Below, piece by piece: positions 15,664-22,703 of a stretch of DNA of 31,210 bases. The stretch is from an uncultured Acidocella sp. (lineage in GTDB: Bacteria; Pseudomonadota; Alphaproteobacteria; Acetobacterales; Acetobacteraceae), in NCBI RefSeq assembly GCF_946222605.1, contig NZ_CAMIIE010000036.1:1-31210 (forward strand). The letters run 5' to 3'. How positions within the stretch are numbered: the stretch's first letter is position 1; each line of letters starts with the position of its first letter. A program made the translations under genes and the position numbers. The notes under the pieces are model-generated. The model worked only from the letters and a program-made list of their open reading frames with translations, was not told the DNA's origin and did no database searches.

Positions 15664-16622
15664 TTCACTCCTTCCTGGCTGGCCCGGAAGCATCCGGGCA
15701 GCGGCTTGATTCCTACCTTGCCGCGCGCATCGGCACCATCTCGCGCTCCCGCGTCAAGGCCCTGATCCTGGAGGGTGCCTGCACGCGCGATGGCATCGTC
15801 ACCACCGACGCTTCCGAGACCGTGCAGCCCGGCACCCTCTACCGGCTCGCTTTGCCCGCCGCCGCGCCCGCCCTGCCCCAGCCCGAATCGCTGCCGCTGG
15901 ATATTCTTTATGAGGACGACGCTCTGCTCATCCTTAACAAGGAAGCCGGCATGGTGGTCCATCCCGCCCCCGGCAATCCGGACGGCACACTGGTCAATGC
16001 CCTCATCGCCCATTGCGGCGAGAGCCTCACCGGCATTGGCGGCGAGCGCCGGCCCGGCATCGTCCACCGTCTTGATAAAGACACCTCCGGCGTCATGGTG
16101 GTCGCCAAAACCGAGCTCGCCCTCACCCGCCTCTCCGCCGCCTTCGCCGCGCGCGACCTCGAGCGGCGCTATCTCGGCCTCTGCTGGGGCCTGCCCAACC
16201 CGGCCAAGGGCCGAATCGAGGGCGATATCGGCCGCGACCCGAAGGACCGCAAGCGCATGGCGGTGGTTAAAAGCAACGGTAAGCACGCCGCCACCAATTA
16301 TCAGGTGCTGGCGCAGGCAGGGCTGGCGGCTTCTTTGATCGCCTGCAAGCTGGAAACCGGGCGCACCCACCAGATCCGTGTGCATCTCGCCCATATCGGC
16401 CATCCGCTGATCGGCGATCCGGTCTATCTGCGCCGCCGCCCGGCCGCCGCGAAATCACTGCCGCCAGAGGTCCGGGACATGGCCCTGGACTTCCCCCGCC
16501 AGGCTCTGCACGCTGAAACTTTGGGCTTCGCCCACCCCATCACCGGGGCTTCCTTGCGCTTCTCCAGCCCCCCACCCAACGATTTCAAAGCCTTGCAGGA
16601 CGCATTGCTCGCATGCGCCTGA
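15648..16622 (+). CDS. rluD: RluA-family 23S rRNA pseudouridine synthase
   Basis: The product is 324 residues. The N-terminal S4 RNA-binding domain (about 16-70) reads G-Q-R-L-D-S-Y-L-A then S-R-S-R-V-K-A-L-I-L-E-G. The catalytic domain carries H-R-L-D-K-D-T-S-G with the essential Asp at about 140, and the later T-G-R-T-H-Q-I-R-V-H-L motif. RluD-type enzymes convert uridines in helix 69 of 23S rRNA. RluC has the same architecture, so the letter is less certain than the family. The only start that keeps the S4 domain is GTG at 15648, which puts the 5' end 16 bases inside the divergent DUF6476-like gene. rpoH follows on the same strand, an order common in alphaproteobacteria. Confidence 0.9.
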   Translation: MADPAFHSFLAGPEASGQRLDSYLAARIGTISRSRVKALILEGACTRDGIVTTDASETVQPGTLYRLALPAAAPALPQPESLPLDILYEDDALLILNKEAGMVVHPAPGNPDGTLVNALIAHCGESLTGIGGERRPGIVHRLDKDTSGVMVVAKTELALTRLSAAFAARDLERRYLGLCWGLPNPAKGRIEGDIGRDPKDRKRMAVVKSNGKHAATNYQVLAQAGLAASLIACKLETGRTHQIRVHLAHIGHPLIGDPVYLRRRPAAAKSLPPEVRDMALDFPRQALHAETLGFAHPITGASLRFSSPPPNDFKALQDALLACA

Positions 16623-16855
16623 AACAGGACTAAGACGGTCGTTTTTATTGACGGCTCTAGACGAACGTACGTACACTCCATCCCGACGCGTTCAGTTCAT
16701 GAACATTCCTGACCATTTGTTTAGCAGCTTTTAAGCGGCGCTGCGGGATAAGTTTGTTAATGTCTGAGCGTTGAAAAAATTCAAATGACGTTTCCTTTGC
16801 CGGCGCCGGATTGGCTGGGCCAGAGCGAAGGGGACGAAAGCCTAGGAGTTTCCGT
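16623..16855 (+). promoter_or_regulatory. rluD-rpoH intergenic region with several short dyads
   Basis: The 233-base gap holds GTACGTAC (about 16667-16675), the palindrome GTTCATGAAC (16695-16704) and the dyad TTGAA-AAAA-TTCAA (16771-16784), which lies 70-85 bases ahead of the rpoH ATG and contains a possible -35. No clean terminator for rluD is visible. A heat-inducible or sigma-32-type promoter could lie here, but I cannot fix its boxes. Confidence 0.35.
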
Positions 16856-17764
16856 ATGGCCTCCACAATGTCCAGCCTGGCGCCCGATGCCAGCCTCTCC
16901 CGCTATATGCAGGAGATCCGCAAATACCCGATGCTCTCCCACCAGGAGGAGGAGGCGCTGGCCCGCTCCTGGCGTGACCATGGCGACCAGGAAGCCGCCC
17001 ACAAGCTGGTCAACTCGCATCTGCGCCTCGTCGCCAAGATCGCCATGGGCTATCGCGGCTATGGGCTGCCGGTCTCGGAGCTGATCTCCGAGGGCAATGT
17101 CGGCATGATGCAGGCGGTTCGCCGGTTCGATCCGGATCGTGGCTTCCGCCTATCCACTTATGCGATGTGGTGGATCCGCGCGGCCATCCAAGAATATATC
17201 CTGCATAGCTGGTCCCTGGTGAAAATGGGCACCACCGCCGCGCAGAAGAAGCTGTTCTTCAATCTGCGCCGCCTGAAGGGCCAGATGCAGGCGATCGACG
17301 ATGGCGACCTCTCTCCCGAGCAGGTCACCAAGATCGCCACGGTGCTGGATGTGCCTGAGCAGGATGTGGTGAACATGAACCGCCGCATCTCCTCGCCGGA
17401 CAATTCGCTGAACGCGCCGATCAAGATGGATGGCGAGGGCGAGTGGCAGGATTGGCTGGTGGACGAGTCCGAAAGCCAGGAGACCGAGATGGCCGAGCGC
17501 GAGGAGCTGACCGGCCGCAAGGCCCTGCTCGCCACCGCGCTGAAAACCCTCTCCGAGCGCGAGCGCCACATCCTGGTCGAGCGTCGCCTGAAGGACAACC
17601 CGACCACGCTGGAAGACCTCTCCCAGCATTACGACATCTCCCGCGAGCGCGTCCGCCAGATCGAGGTGCGCGCCTTCGAGAAGCTGCAAAAGTCGATGAA
17701 GGCGCAGGTTGCAGAGCAGCGCCAGGTGGCCAACGCCAACGCGGCGGCCCTGCGGCTGAACTAA
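16856..17764 (+). CDS. rpoH: RNA polymerase heat-shock sigma factor RpoH (sigma-32)
   Basis: The product is 302 residues. Region 1.2/2.1 starts L-S-R-Y-M-Q-E-I-R-K-Y-P-M-L-S. Region 2 has L-V-N-S-H-L-R-L-V-A-K-I-A and Y-A-M-W-W-I-R-A-A-I-Q-E-Y-I-L. The RpoH box Q-K-K-L-F-F-N-L-R-R (about 130-140) separates it from the housekeeping and ECF sigmas and is the region bound by core polymerase and proteolysis control. Region 4.2 has L-S-x-x-Y-D-I-S-R-E-R-V-R-Q-I-E. ATG at 16856 follows AGGAG at about 16843; an upstream in-frame start is less good. It directs transcription of chaperone and protease genes on heat or unfolded protein stress. Confidence 0.96.
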   Translation: MASTMSSLAPDASLSRYMQEIRKYPMLSHQEEEALARSWRDHGDQEAAHKLVNSHLRLVAKIAMGYRGYGLPVSELISEGNVGMMQAVRRFDPDRGFRLSTYAMWWIRAAIQEYILHSWSLVKMGTTAAQKKLFFNLRRLKGQMQAIDDGDLSPEQVTKIATVLDVPEQDVVNMNRRISSPDNSLNAPIKMDGEGEWQDWLVDESESQETEMAEREELTGRKALLATALKTLSERERHILVERRLKDNPTTLEDLSQHYDISRERVRQIEVRAFEKLQKSMKAQVAEQRQVANANAAALRLN

Positions 17765-17767
17765 TAG

Positions 17768-17950
17768 AAGTTTTTGGGGGCGGAGGCGGCAAAGGTTCCG
17801 CCGCTGCCTGGCAGCGGTGGAAAGCCGCCGGAGGGGTGGGGTGTTTTTTCAAAAACACCCCACAAACATCTGGGGTGGTGGCGCTGTTGGTGCCACAACC
17901 CCAGACATTTTCCGCCCTTTTTTGAAAAAAAGGGCGGCCCCAAAAAACTT
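17768..17950. repeat. Multi-hairpin element with terminal inverted repeats between rpoH and dksA
   Basis: Outer arms AAGTTTTTGGGGGC (17768-17781) and GCCCCAAAAAACTT (17937-17950) are inverted with one mismatch. Inside lie four hairpins in a row. H1 is TTCCGCCGCTGCC/GGCAGCGGTGGAA (17796-17822), itself enclosed by GGCGGC/GCCGCC (17785-17790, 17824-17829). H2 is GTGGGGTGTTTTT/AAAAACACCCCAC (17836-17863, perfect). H3 is TGGGGTGGTGGC/GCCACAACCCCA (17871-17903). H4 is CCGCCCTTTTTT/AAAAAAGGGCGG (17912-17937, perfect). No coding frame is convincing. It looks like a cloverleaf-shaped palindromic (MITE-like) element sitting 3 bases behind the rpoH stop, which may also end rpoH transcripts. Confidence 0.8.
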
Positions 17951-17972
17951 TTGCAACCTATTCATCGGGCAC

Positions 17973-18004
17973 AAAAAAACCGGGGCAAATGCCCCGGTTT
18001 TTTT
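17973..18004. terminator. Bidirectional Rho-independent terminator between rpoH and dksA
   Basis: A7, the stem CCGGGGC/GCCCCGG (17980-17986, 17991-17997) with a four-base loop, then T7. It is symmetrical, so it works as a terminator on both strands: behind dksA, whose stop is at 18009, and as a backstop for rpoH. Confidence 0.93.
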
Positions 18005-18008
18005 GCGC

Positions 18009-18425
18009 TTAGTCGTCGCGGTGGACCTTTTCCATCCGCTCGTGGCGCTCCTGCGCCTCGATCGACATGGTCGCGATCGGCCGCGCCTCCAGCCGCTTCA
18101 GCCCAATCGGCTCGCCGGTTTCCTCGCAGAACCCGTAAGACCCGTTCTCGATCCGCAGCAACGCCTGGTCGATCTTGCCGATCAACTTGCGTGCCCGATC
18201 CCGGGTGCGCAGCTCCAGCGCCCGGTCGGTCTCCACGCTGGCGCGGTCGGTAATGTCGGCTTCGAGAATCCCACCCTCGCCCAGCGAGGCCAGGGTGCCA
18301 TTGGCTTCCTTCACCAGATCAGCCCGCCAGCGCAGCAATTTCTGGCGGAAATACTCGGTCTGCATCGGATTCATGAACTCTTCGTCGTCCGATGGCCGAT
18401 AATCCGGCGGTAACGAAATCAGCAT
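18009..18425 (-). CDS. dksA: RNA polymerase-binding transcription factor DksA, cysteine-poor type
   Basis: The product is 138 residues. A helical N-terminus and coiled coil are followed by a zinc-finger-like globule and a C-terminal helix. The tip Asp pair needed for action in the secondary channel is kept (Asp57, Asp60 in A-D-I-T-D-R-A). The R-L-E-A-R-P segment is family-typical. Of the four zinc cysteines only Cys100 remains: the others are Thr103, Ser121 and Ala124. The fold therefore probably holds without zinc, as in cysteine-poor DksA paralogues. With ppGpp it tunes rRNA and amino-acid promoters. ATG at 18425 is used; ATG codons 18 and 21 codons further in are alternatives. A terminator follows directly. 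Confidence 0.92.
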   Translation of the reverse strand: MLISLPPDYRPSDDEEFMNPMQTEYFRQKLLRWRADLVKEANGTLASLGEGGILEADITDRASVETDRALELRTRDRARKLIGKIDQALLRIENGSYGFCEETGEPIGLKRLEARPIATMSIEAQERHERMEKVHRDD

Positions 18426-18626
18426 TCCGTCAGATCCTTAAATCTTTTAGGCGAGTCCTGTTACCCGCCCCCTTATGGTCGAGCGGGCTTATAGCGATGC
18501 ACAGGGAACAAGCCAAGCGGCGGGCGGGCTCTTGCGGCATCCGCCAGGGCGCACCATGTCACATTTCGCAATGCAAACGGGGTGAAACGCCATAGATACG
18601 CCCCAATGCTGATCGTTAATGGCATC

Positions 18627-19400
18627 ATGAACATCGACCCTCGTCCGATCTCCGAAGCCGATTTTGCCCTTGGCGCACCGCTGATTTCGGTCGTGGTGCC
18701 GGTGCATAACGAGGCCCCCAATTTGAAGCCGCTGATCGAGGCGATCAGCACTTCCCTTGCCGGGCTGGCCCACGAAATCCTGTATGTCGATGACGGCAGC
18801 TCGGACGCCACCCCGCAAATCCTGGCCGAGATCGCCCAGACCCTGCCCACCCTGGTACGGCTGCGCCACGCCAAGAGCTGCGGCCAGAGCGGCGCCGTCA
18901 TCACCGGCGTCAAGCACGCCAAAGGCACCTATATCGCCACGCTGGACGGGGACGGCCAGAACGACCCCGCCGACATCCCGGCAATGCTGGAGGCGATGCG
19001 CCAGGCCGAGGCCAAGGGGCCATTGCCTGTGCTCATCGCCGGCCACCGCGTCAACCGCCAGGATACCAACGCCAAGCGCTATGGCTCGCGCCTGGCCAAC
19101 CGCGTGCGCGCCTGGGCGCTGAAGGATGCCACTCCGGATACGGGCTGCGGCGCCAAGCTGTTCCGCCGCCAGGCCTTCCTGGAACTGCCGCATTTCGACC
19201 ATATCCACCGTTTCCTGCCGGCTCTGTTCATCCGCGCCGGCGGGCAGGTGGTCTCGGTGCCGGTGCGCCACCATGCCCGCGCCCACGGTGCCTCGCATTA
19301 TAATAACTGGCAGCGTCTGAAGGTCGGCATCGTCGATCTCGCCGGGGTCGCCTGGCTGCAGCGCCGCTGGAAGGTTCCCCAGGTCGAGATCGTCGAATGA
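18627..19400 (+). CDS. GT2-family glycosyltransferase, dolichyl-phosphate mannosyltransferase-like
   Basis: The product is 257 residues. The GT-A fold begins with L-I-S-V-V-V-P-V-H-N-E (about 20-30). The nucleotide-binding D-D-G-S-S-D is at about 54, the metal-binding D-G-D-G-Q-N-D at about 107, and the acceptor part C-G-A-K-L-F-R-R and later. It lacks the C-terminal membrane helices of GtrB-type enzymes, so it is a soluble or peripheral DPM1-like protein that would move a sugar from a nucleotide to a lipid phosphate. Possible starts are GTG 18582, ATG 18606 and ATG 18627; none has a strong ribosome binding site, and I chose the one nearest the domain. The stop overlaps the VTT-domain gene (ATGA). 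Confidence 0.88.
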   Translation: MNIDPRPISEADFALGAPLISVVVPVHNEAPNLKPLIEAISTSLAGLAHEILYVDDGSSDATPQILAEIAQTLPTLVRLRHAKSCGQSGAVITGVKHAKGTYIATLDGDGQNDPADIPAMLEAMRQAEAKGPLPVLIAGHRVNRQDTNAKRYGSRLANRVRAWALKDATPDTGCGAKLFRRQAFLELPHFDHIHRFLPALFIRAGGQVVSVPVRHHARAHGASHYNNWQRLKVGIVDLAGVAWLQRRWKVPQVEIVE

Positions 19401-20077
19401 ATAACGAGCAGCCTTCCCGCGCCGTGCCGGTCGCCACCGCCACCTCCAAGGCGCTGAAACCGGCCTTGATGGCGGGCGGGCTGATCGCCATCGCCGCCGC
19501 CCTGCCGCTGCTCGGCCATGGCGCGGCACAAGCCACTTTGGCCGGCCTGCTGGCCCAGGGCGGGGCGCGTGGTCAGGGGCTGTTCCTGGTGCTCTCCACC
19601 TTGCTCATCGCCATCGGCCTGCCCCGGCAGATCCCGGCCTTCGCCGCCGGCTACGCCTTCGGCCCGCTCTATGGCACCGCCATCGCCCTGGTGGCGCAGG
19701 TACTGGCCTGTAGCCTGGATTTCATCTGGGCCCGGGCTTTGGCGCAGGATTTCTGCCGCCGCAAATTCGGCAAGCGCCTGGCCTGGGTGGATCGCACTTT
19801 GGTTCGCCACCCTTTCACCGCCACGCTGATGCTGCGGCTGATGCCGGTGGGCAATAATCTGCTCCTCAACCTGGCCGCCGGCCTCACCTCGGTGCGGATG
19901 GTGCCGTTCCTCACCGCCTCGGCCATCGGCTTCGTCCCGCAGACCGTGGTCTTCGCCCTGCTGGGGCGCGGCAGCGCGCCGGACCATGCTTATATCCTGC
20001 TGCTGGGGGCCGCCACCTTCCTCATCTCCGCGCTGCTGGGCGTGGTGTTGTGGCGCCGGAGCCGTCCCGCCATATAG
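19397..20077 (+). CDS. VTT-domain (TVP38/DedA-like) membrane protein
   Basis: The product is 226 residues with about five to six hydrophobic segments. Family marks are the L-P-R-Q-I-P-A-F-A-A-G-Y-A-F-G loop (about 75-89) and R-L-M-P-V-G-N-N-L-L-L-N-L-A-A-G (about 147-162), the paired re-entrant regions typical of VTT proteins. The family is linked to lipid scrambling or transport across the inner membrane (known for DedA and TMEM41/64 relatives). Overlap with the glycosyltransferase gene suggests the pair makes and then flips a glycosylated lipid carrier (inference). The short basic C-terminus ends six bases ahead of the MFS gene. Confidence 0.88.
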   Translation: MNNEQPSRAVPVATATSKALKPALMAGGLIAIAAALPLLGHGAAQATLAGLLAQGGARGQGLFLVLSTLLIAIGLPRQIPAFAAGYAFGPLYGTAIALVAQVLACSLDFIWARALAQDFCRRKFGKRLAWVDRTLVRHPFTATLMLRLMPVGNNLLLNLAAGLTSVRMVPFLTASAIGFVPQTVVFALLGRGSAPDHAYILLLGAATFLISALLGVVLWRRSRPAI

Positions 20078-20083
20078 GCGGCC

Positions 20084-21319
20084 ATGCAAGGCGCCCCTTC
20101 CCCGCATCCCGGCCTCTCCTTCGGCGCCTTCGTCGCCACCATCGCCATCATCCAGACCATCGTGGCACTGGCCATCGACATGATGGTCCCGGCGCTGGGG
20201 GCGATTGCCGCCAGCTTTCATCTGGGCGAGGGCAATCAGCGGCAATGGGTCATCGCCGTCTTCGTCATCGCCTTCGGCGCCAGCCAGCTCGGCTACGGGC
20301 TGGTGGCGGACCGTTTCGGGCGGCGAAAGCTGCTGCTGGGCTGCCTCAGCCTCTACACGCTCTGCGCCTTCGCCGCCGCTCTGGCTGGCAGCTTCAATGC
20401 CCTGCTCGCCGCCCGTGCCGCGATGGGCATCGCCGCCGCCGGCTCGCAGGTGATGGTCACAGCGTTGATCCGCGACTGCTATGCCGGACGGCAGATGGCG
20501 AAGGTGAACTCGCTCTCCTTCATGGTGTTCCTCGGCGCGCCGATCATCGCCCCCTCGCTCGGCCAGGCCTTGCTGCTGATCGCCCCCTGGCGGGCGATTT
20601 TCATTGCCCTCGGCCTCTATGCCGGCCTCACCGCCCTTTGGGTCGCTTGGCGGCTGCCGGAAACCCAGAGCCTGGCGGATCGCCGCCCCGTGGCCTGGCG
20701 GCCGTTTCGTAGCGCTGCGATCGCGACGCTGCGCAACCGCACCGCGCTCGGCTACACGCTGGCGGCGATGCTACTGCTCGGCGCCTGGCTCGGCTTCATC
20801 TATTCCGCCCAGCAGGTCTTCGCCGAGATTTTCCGCCGCCCGGCTCTGTTTCCCTCCATATTTGCCATCTGCTCGGTCAGCATGGCGCTGGCAGCACTGC
20901 TGAACGCCCGGCTGGTCGAGCGTTTCGGCATGCGCCGCCTCGCCCATGGGGCGATGCTGGGTTTCATCCTCACCTCTGCCGCCCAGGCCGGCGCCGCCTT
21001 CGCCGGCGCCGACACGCTCTGGCATTTTGCCATCATCCAGACGGCGATGATGTTCTCCTTCGGCCTGCTGGCGGGGAATTTCTCCGCCCTCTCGATGGAG
21101 CCGCTCGGCCATATCGCCGGCACCGCCGCGGCGGTGCAGGGCTTCATCAACATGCTGGGTTCGGCGCTGATCGGCATCGTCATCGGGCTGCGGTTCGACG
21201 GCACGTTGCGGCCGCTGGCGCTGGGCTTCTGCCTTTGCAGCCTGGCCGGCTTCGCGATCGTGGCCATCGCCGAGCGCGGGCGGCTATTCACCCCGCACAG
21301 CGTTCAGCAAGAGATCTAG
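20084..21319 (+). CDS. MFS drug-resistance transporter, Bcr/CflA-like
   Basis: The product is 411 residues with 12 predicted transmembrane helices. The first helix carries an acidic residue in I-D-M-M-V-P-A-L-G, common in Bcr/CflA and other DHA1 exporters. The helix 2-3 loop has D-R-F-G-R-R-K-L-L-L, and a G-x-x-x-G-x-x-x-x-P-x-x-G-like segment in helix 5 (F-L-G-A-P-I-I-A-P-S-L-G) marks the antiporter half. It would export drugs or metabolites by proton exchange; the substrate is not readable. ATG at 20084 follows the VTT gene by six bases, so it is in one operon. The stop codon TAG (21317-21319) forms the first bases of the palindromic repeat behind it. Confidence 0.92.
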   Translation: MQGAPSPHPGLSFGAFVATIAIIQTIVALAIDMMVPALGAIAASFHLGEGNQRQWVIAVFVIAFGASQLGYGLVADRFGRRKLLLGCLSLYTLCAFAAALAGSFNALLAARAAMGIAAAGSQVMVTALIRDCYAGRQMAKVNSLSFMVFLGAPIIAPSLGQALLLIAPWRAIFIALGLYAGLTALWVAWRLPETQSLADRRPVAWRPFRSAAIATLRNRTALGYTLAAMLLLGAWLGFIYSAQQVFAEIFRRPALFPSIFAICSVSMALAALLNARLVERFGMRRLAHGAMLGFILTSAAQAGAAFAGADTLWHFAIIQTAMMFSFGLLAGNFSALSMEPLGHIAGTAAAVQGFINMLGSALIGIVIGLRFDGTLRPLALGFCLCSLAGFAIVAIAERGRLFTPHSVQQEI

Positions 21320-21420
21320 AGCAATATGTGTTTAGGTTGACGCGCCAGCGTCAAAATAAACACATGAAATTGCTCGCTAAAACAAAGTTTAGAGCATCAA
21401 GCTAAAAGCTTGATGCTCTA
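21317..21420. repeat. Palindromic repeat element, intact copy 2
   Basis: A 104-base element with ends TAGAGCA (21317-21323) and TGCTCTA (21414-21420). The first half is a long dyad: GAGCAAT-ATGTGTTTA then TTGACGC-GCCA-GCGTCAA then TAAACACAT and ATTGCTC. The second half is a perfect hairpin AGAGCATCAAGC/GCTTGATGCTCT (21391-21402, 21408-21419... loop TAAAA approx.). It fills the whole gap between the convergent MFS and glycosyltransferase stops, and it may serve as their transcription barrier. It aligns with 11456-11556. Confidence 0.82.
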
Positions 21421-21422
21421 AA

Positions 21423-22703
21423 TCACTCCGCCGCCAACGCCGGTTGGGCGAGCAAATTCGTGTAGAGATCCAGATACTGCGCCGCCATCTCTGTCCGCCC
21501 CGGCGGCGGGGTGATGGCGCGGTGCATCTTGTCCCATAATTTCGGCTCGGTCGCCGCCCGGCGCATGGTCTCGGCCAGGGCGCGGGCATCGCCCAGCTCG
21601 AACAGCAGCCCGGTCTCGCCATCGGCGACGCGCTCCGCCGGTCCGCCTTTGTTGGAGGCGATCACCGGCCGCCCGCAGGCCCAGGCTTCCGAGATCACCA
21701 GACAGAAAATCTCCCACCAGGTCGAGGGCACCACCACCCAATCCACCCGCGCCATGCGGGCGGCAAGCTGGCTGTGATGATAGCCGCCATTGAAACGCAC
21801 GCGCTGCGCCTCCAAGGGCTTGGCGGCCTCCTTGGCGAAGAACGCCTCCATCTCCTGGCGGCGCTGCGGGCTGGCGAAATGCATGTTCTCGCCGTTGATC
21901 TCCAGCGAGAAATCACTGAACCCCTCGGCGCGCAGAATGGTCACCGCTTCCAGCAGCACATTGATGCCCTTGGAATCGATCAGCTGGCCGAAAAACCCGA
22001 ACCGGTTGCGCGGGGTGGCGGCGGTTTCACGCACTGGCGCCGGCAGCTCCAGCCCGTTCGGCACATGCCGGAATTTCGCCGCCTCCAGCCCCCAATCGGC
22101 GAATATCTGGATCATGAAGCGGCTGGGCACGGTGAACAGATCCACCGCAGCCAGATGCGCCTTCATCCAATGTTCACGCAGGAAGAACTCTTCCGGGCTG
22201 CGCTGGGGCAGGCATTGGTGGCAGCGCACCTGGCTGGCCTTGCCGCAGAGCGCACCATCGGTCTTGCGCACCATATGGCCATCCAGCGCGCAGATGGTGA
22301 GAAACTCGTGCGCGGTGAAGACGATTTTCGCCGCCGGCAAGGCGCTGCGCGCCAGCGAGAGATAATCGATGCCGTAGGTCATGAAATGGTGGAAATGCAC
22401 CACATCCGGCTGAATCCGCCGCAGGAAATCCACAAAGGCTTCAGCCTGCAGCGGCAGCGGCAATTTCTGCCAGACATAATCATAATCATGGCTGAGGAAG
22501 AGAAACTCATCCGGGCGTCCATCGAAGCCGGTGATCCGCGCCCCGCTCTTGAACATCGCCGGGCTGTTATGGTCGGCCGAGCAGAGCAGGGTCGGGGCGA
22601 TGCCGGGTGTGGCCCGCAGCGCCTGGAACAGCTCATAGGCCACCTGCTGGGAGCCGCCGCGCACCAGCTCGGGATGGTACATGGCGATGATCAGCACCTT
22701 CAT
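21423..22703 (-). CDS. GT4-type glycosyltransferase (GT-B fold)
   Basis: The product is 426 residues. The N-terminus M-K-V-L-I-I-A-M-Y-H-P-E with Gly-Gly-Ser-Gln soon after is the standard acceptor-side start of GT4 enzymes. H-F-H-H-F is an early loop. A C-x-C-x(~8)-C-x-x-C-like group (C-G-K..R-C-H-Q-C) lies around residues 150-165. The donor-binding end has F-F-G-Q-L-I-D-S-K-G-I-N-V-L and E-A-W-A-C-G-R-P-V-I-A-S-N-K-G-G-P-A-E. It likely builds surface polysaccharide or glycoprotein; the sugar is unknown. ATG at 22703 overlaps the TGA of the upstream gene, so both glycosyltransferases are translated together. Confidence 0.92.
   Translation of the reverse strand: MKVLIIAMYHPELVRGGSQQVAYELFQALRATPGIAPTLLCSADHNSPAMFKSGARITGFDGRPDEFLFLSHDYDYVWQKLPLPLQAEAFVDFLRRIQPDVVHFHHFMTYGIDYLSLARSALPAAKIVFTAHEFLTICALDGHMVRKTDGALCGKASQVRCHQCLPQRSPEEFFLREHWMKAHLAAVDLFTVPSRFMIQIFADWGLEAAKFRHVPNGLELPAPVRETAATPRNRFGFFGQLIDSKGINVLLEAVTILRAEGFSDFSLEINGENMHFASPQRRQEMEAFFAKEAAKPLEAQRVRFNGGYHHSQLAARMARVDWVVVPSTWWEIFCLVISEAWACGRPVIASNKGGPAERVADGETGLLFELGDARALAETMRRAATEPKLWDKMHRAITPPPGRTEMAAQYLDLYTNLLAQPALAAE

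Noticed and set aside
17443..18413. Several long plus-strand frames running across the rpoH end, hairpin element and dksA
   Set aside because: They arise from stop-free GC-rich DNA; their products include translated palindromes and no known domain.
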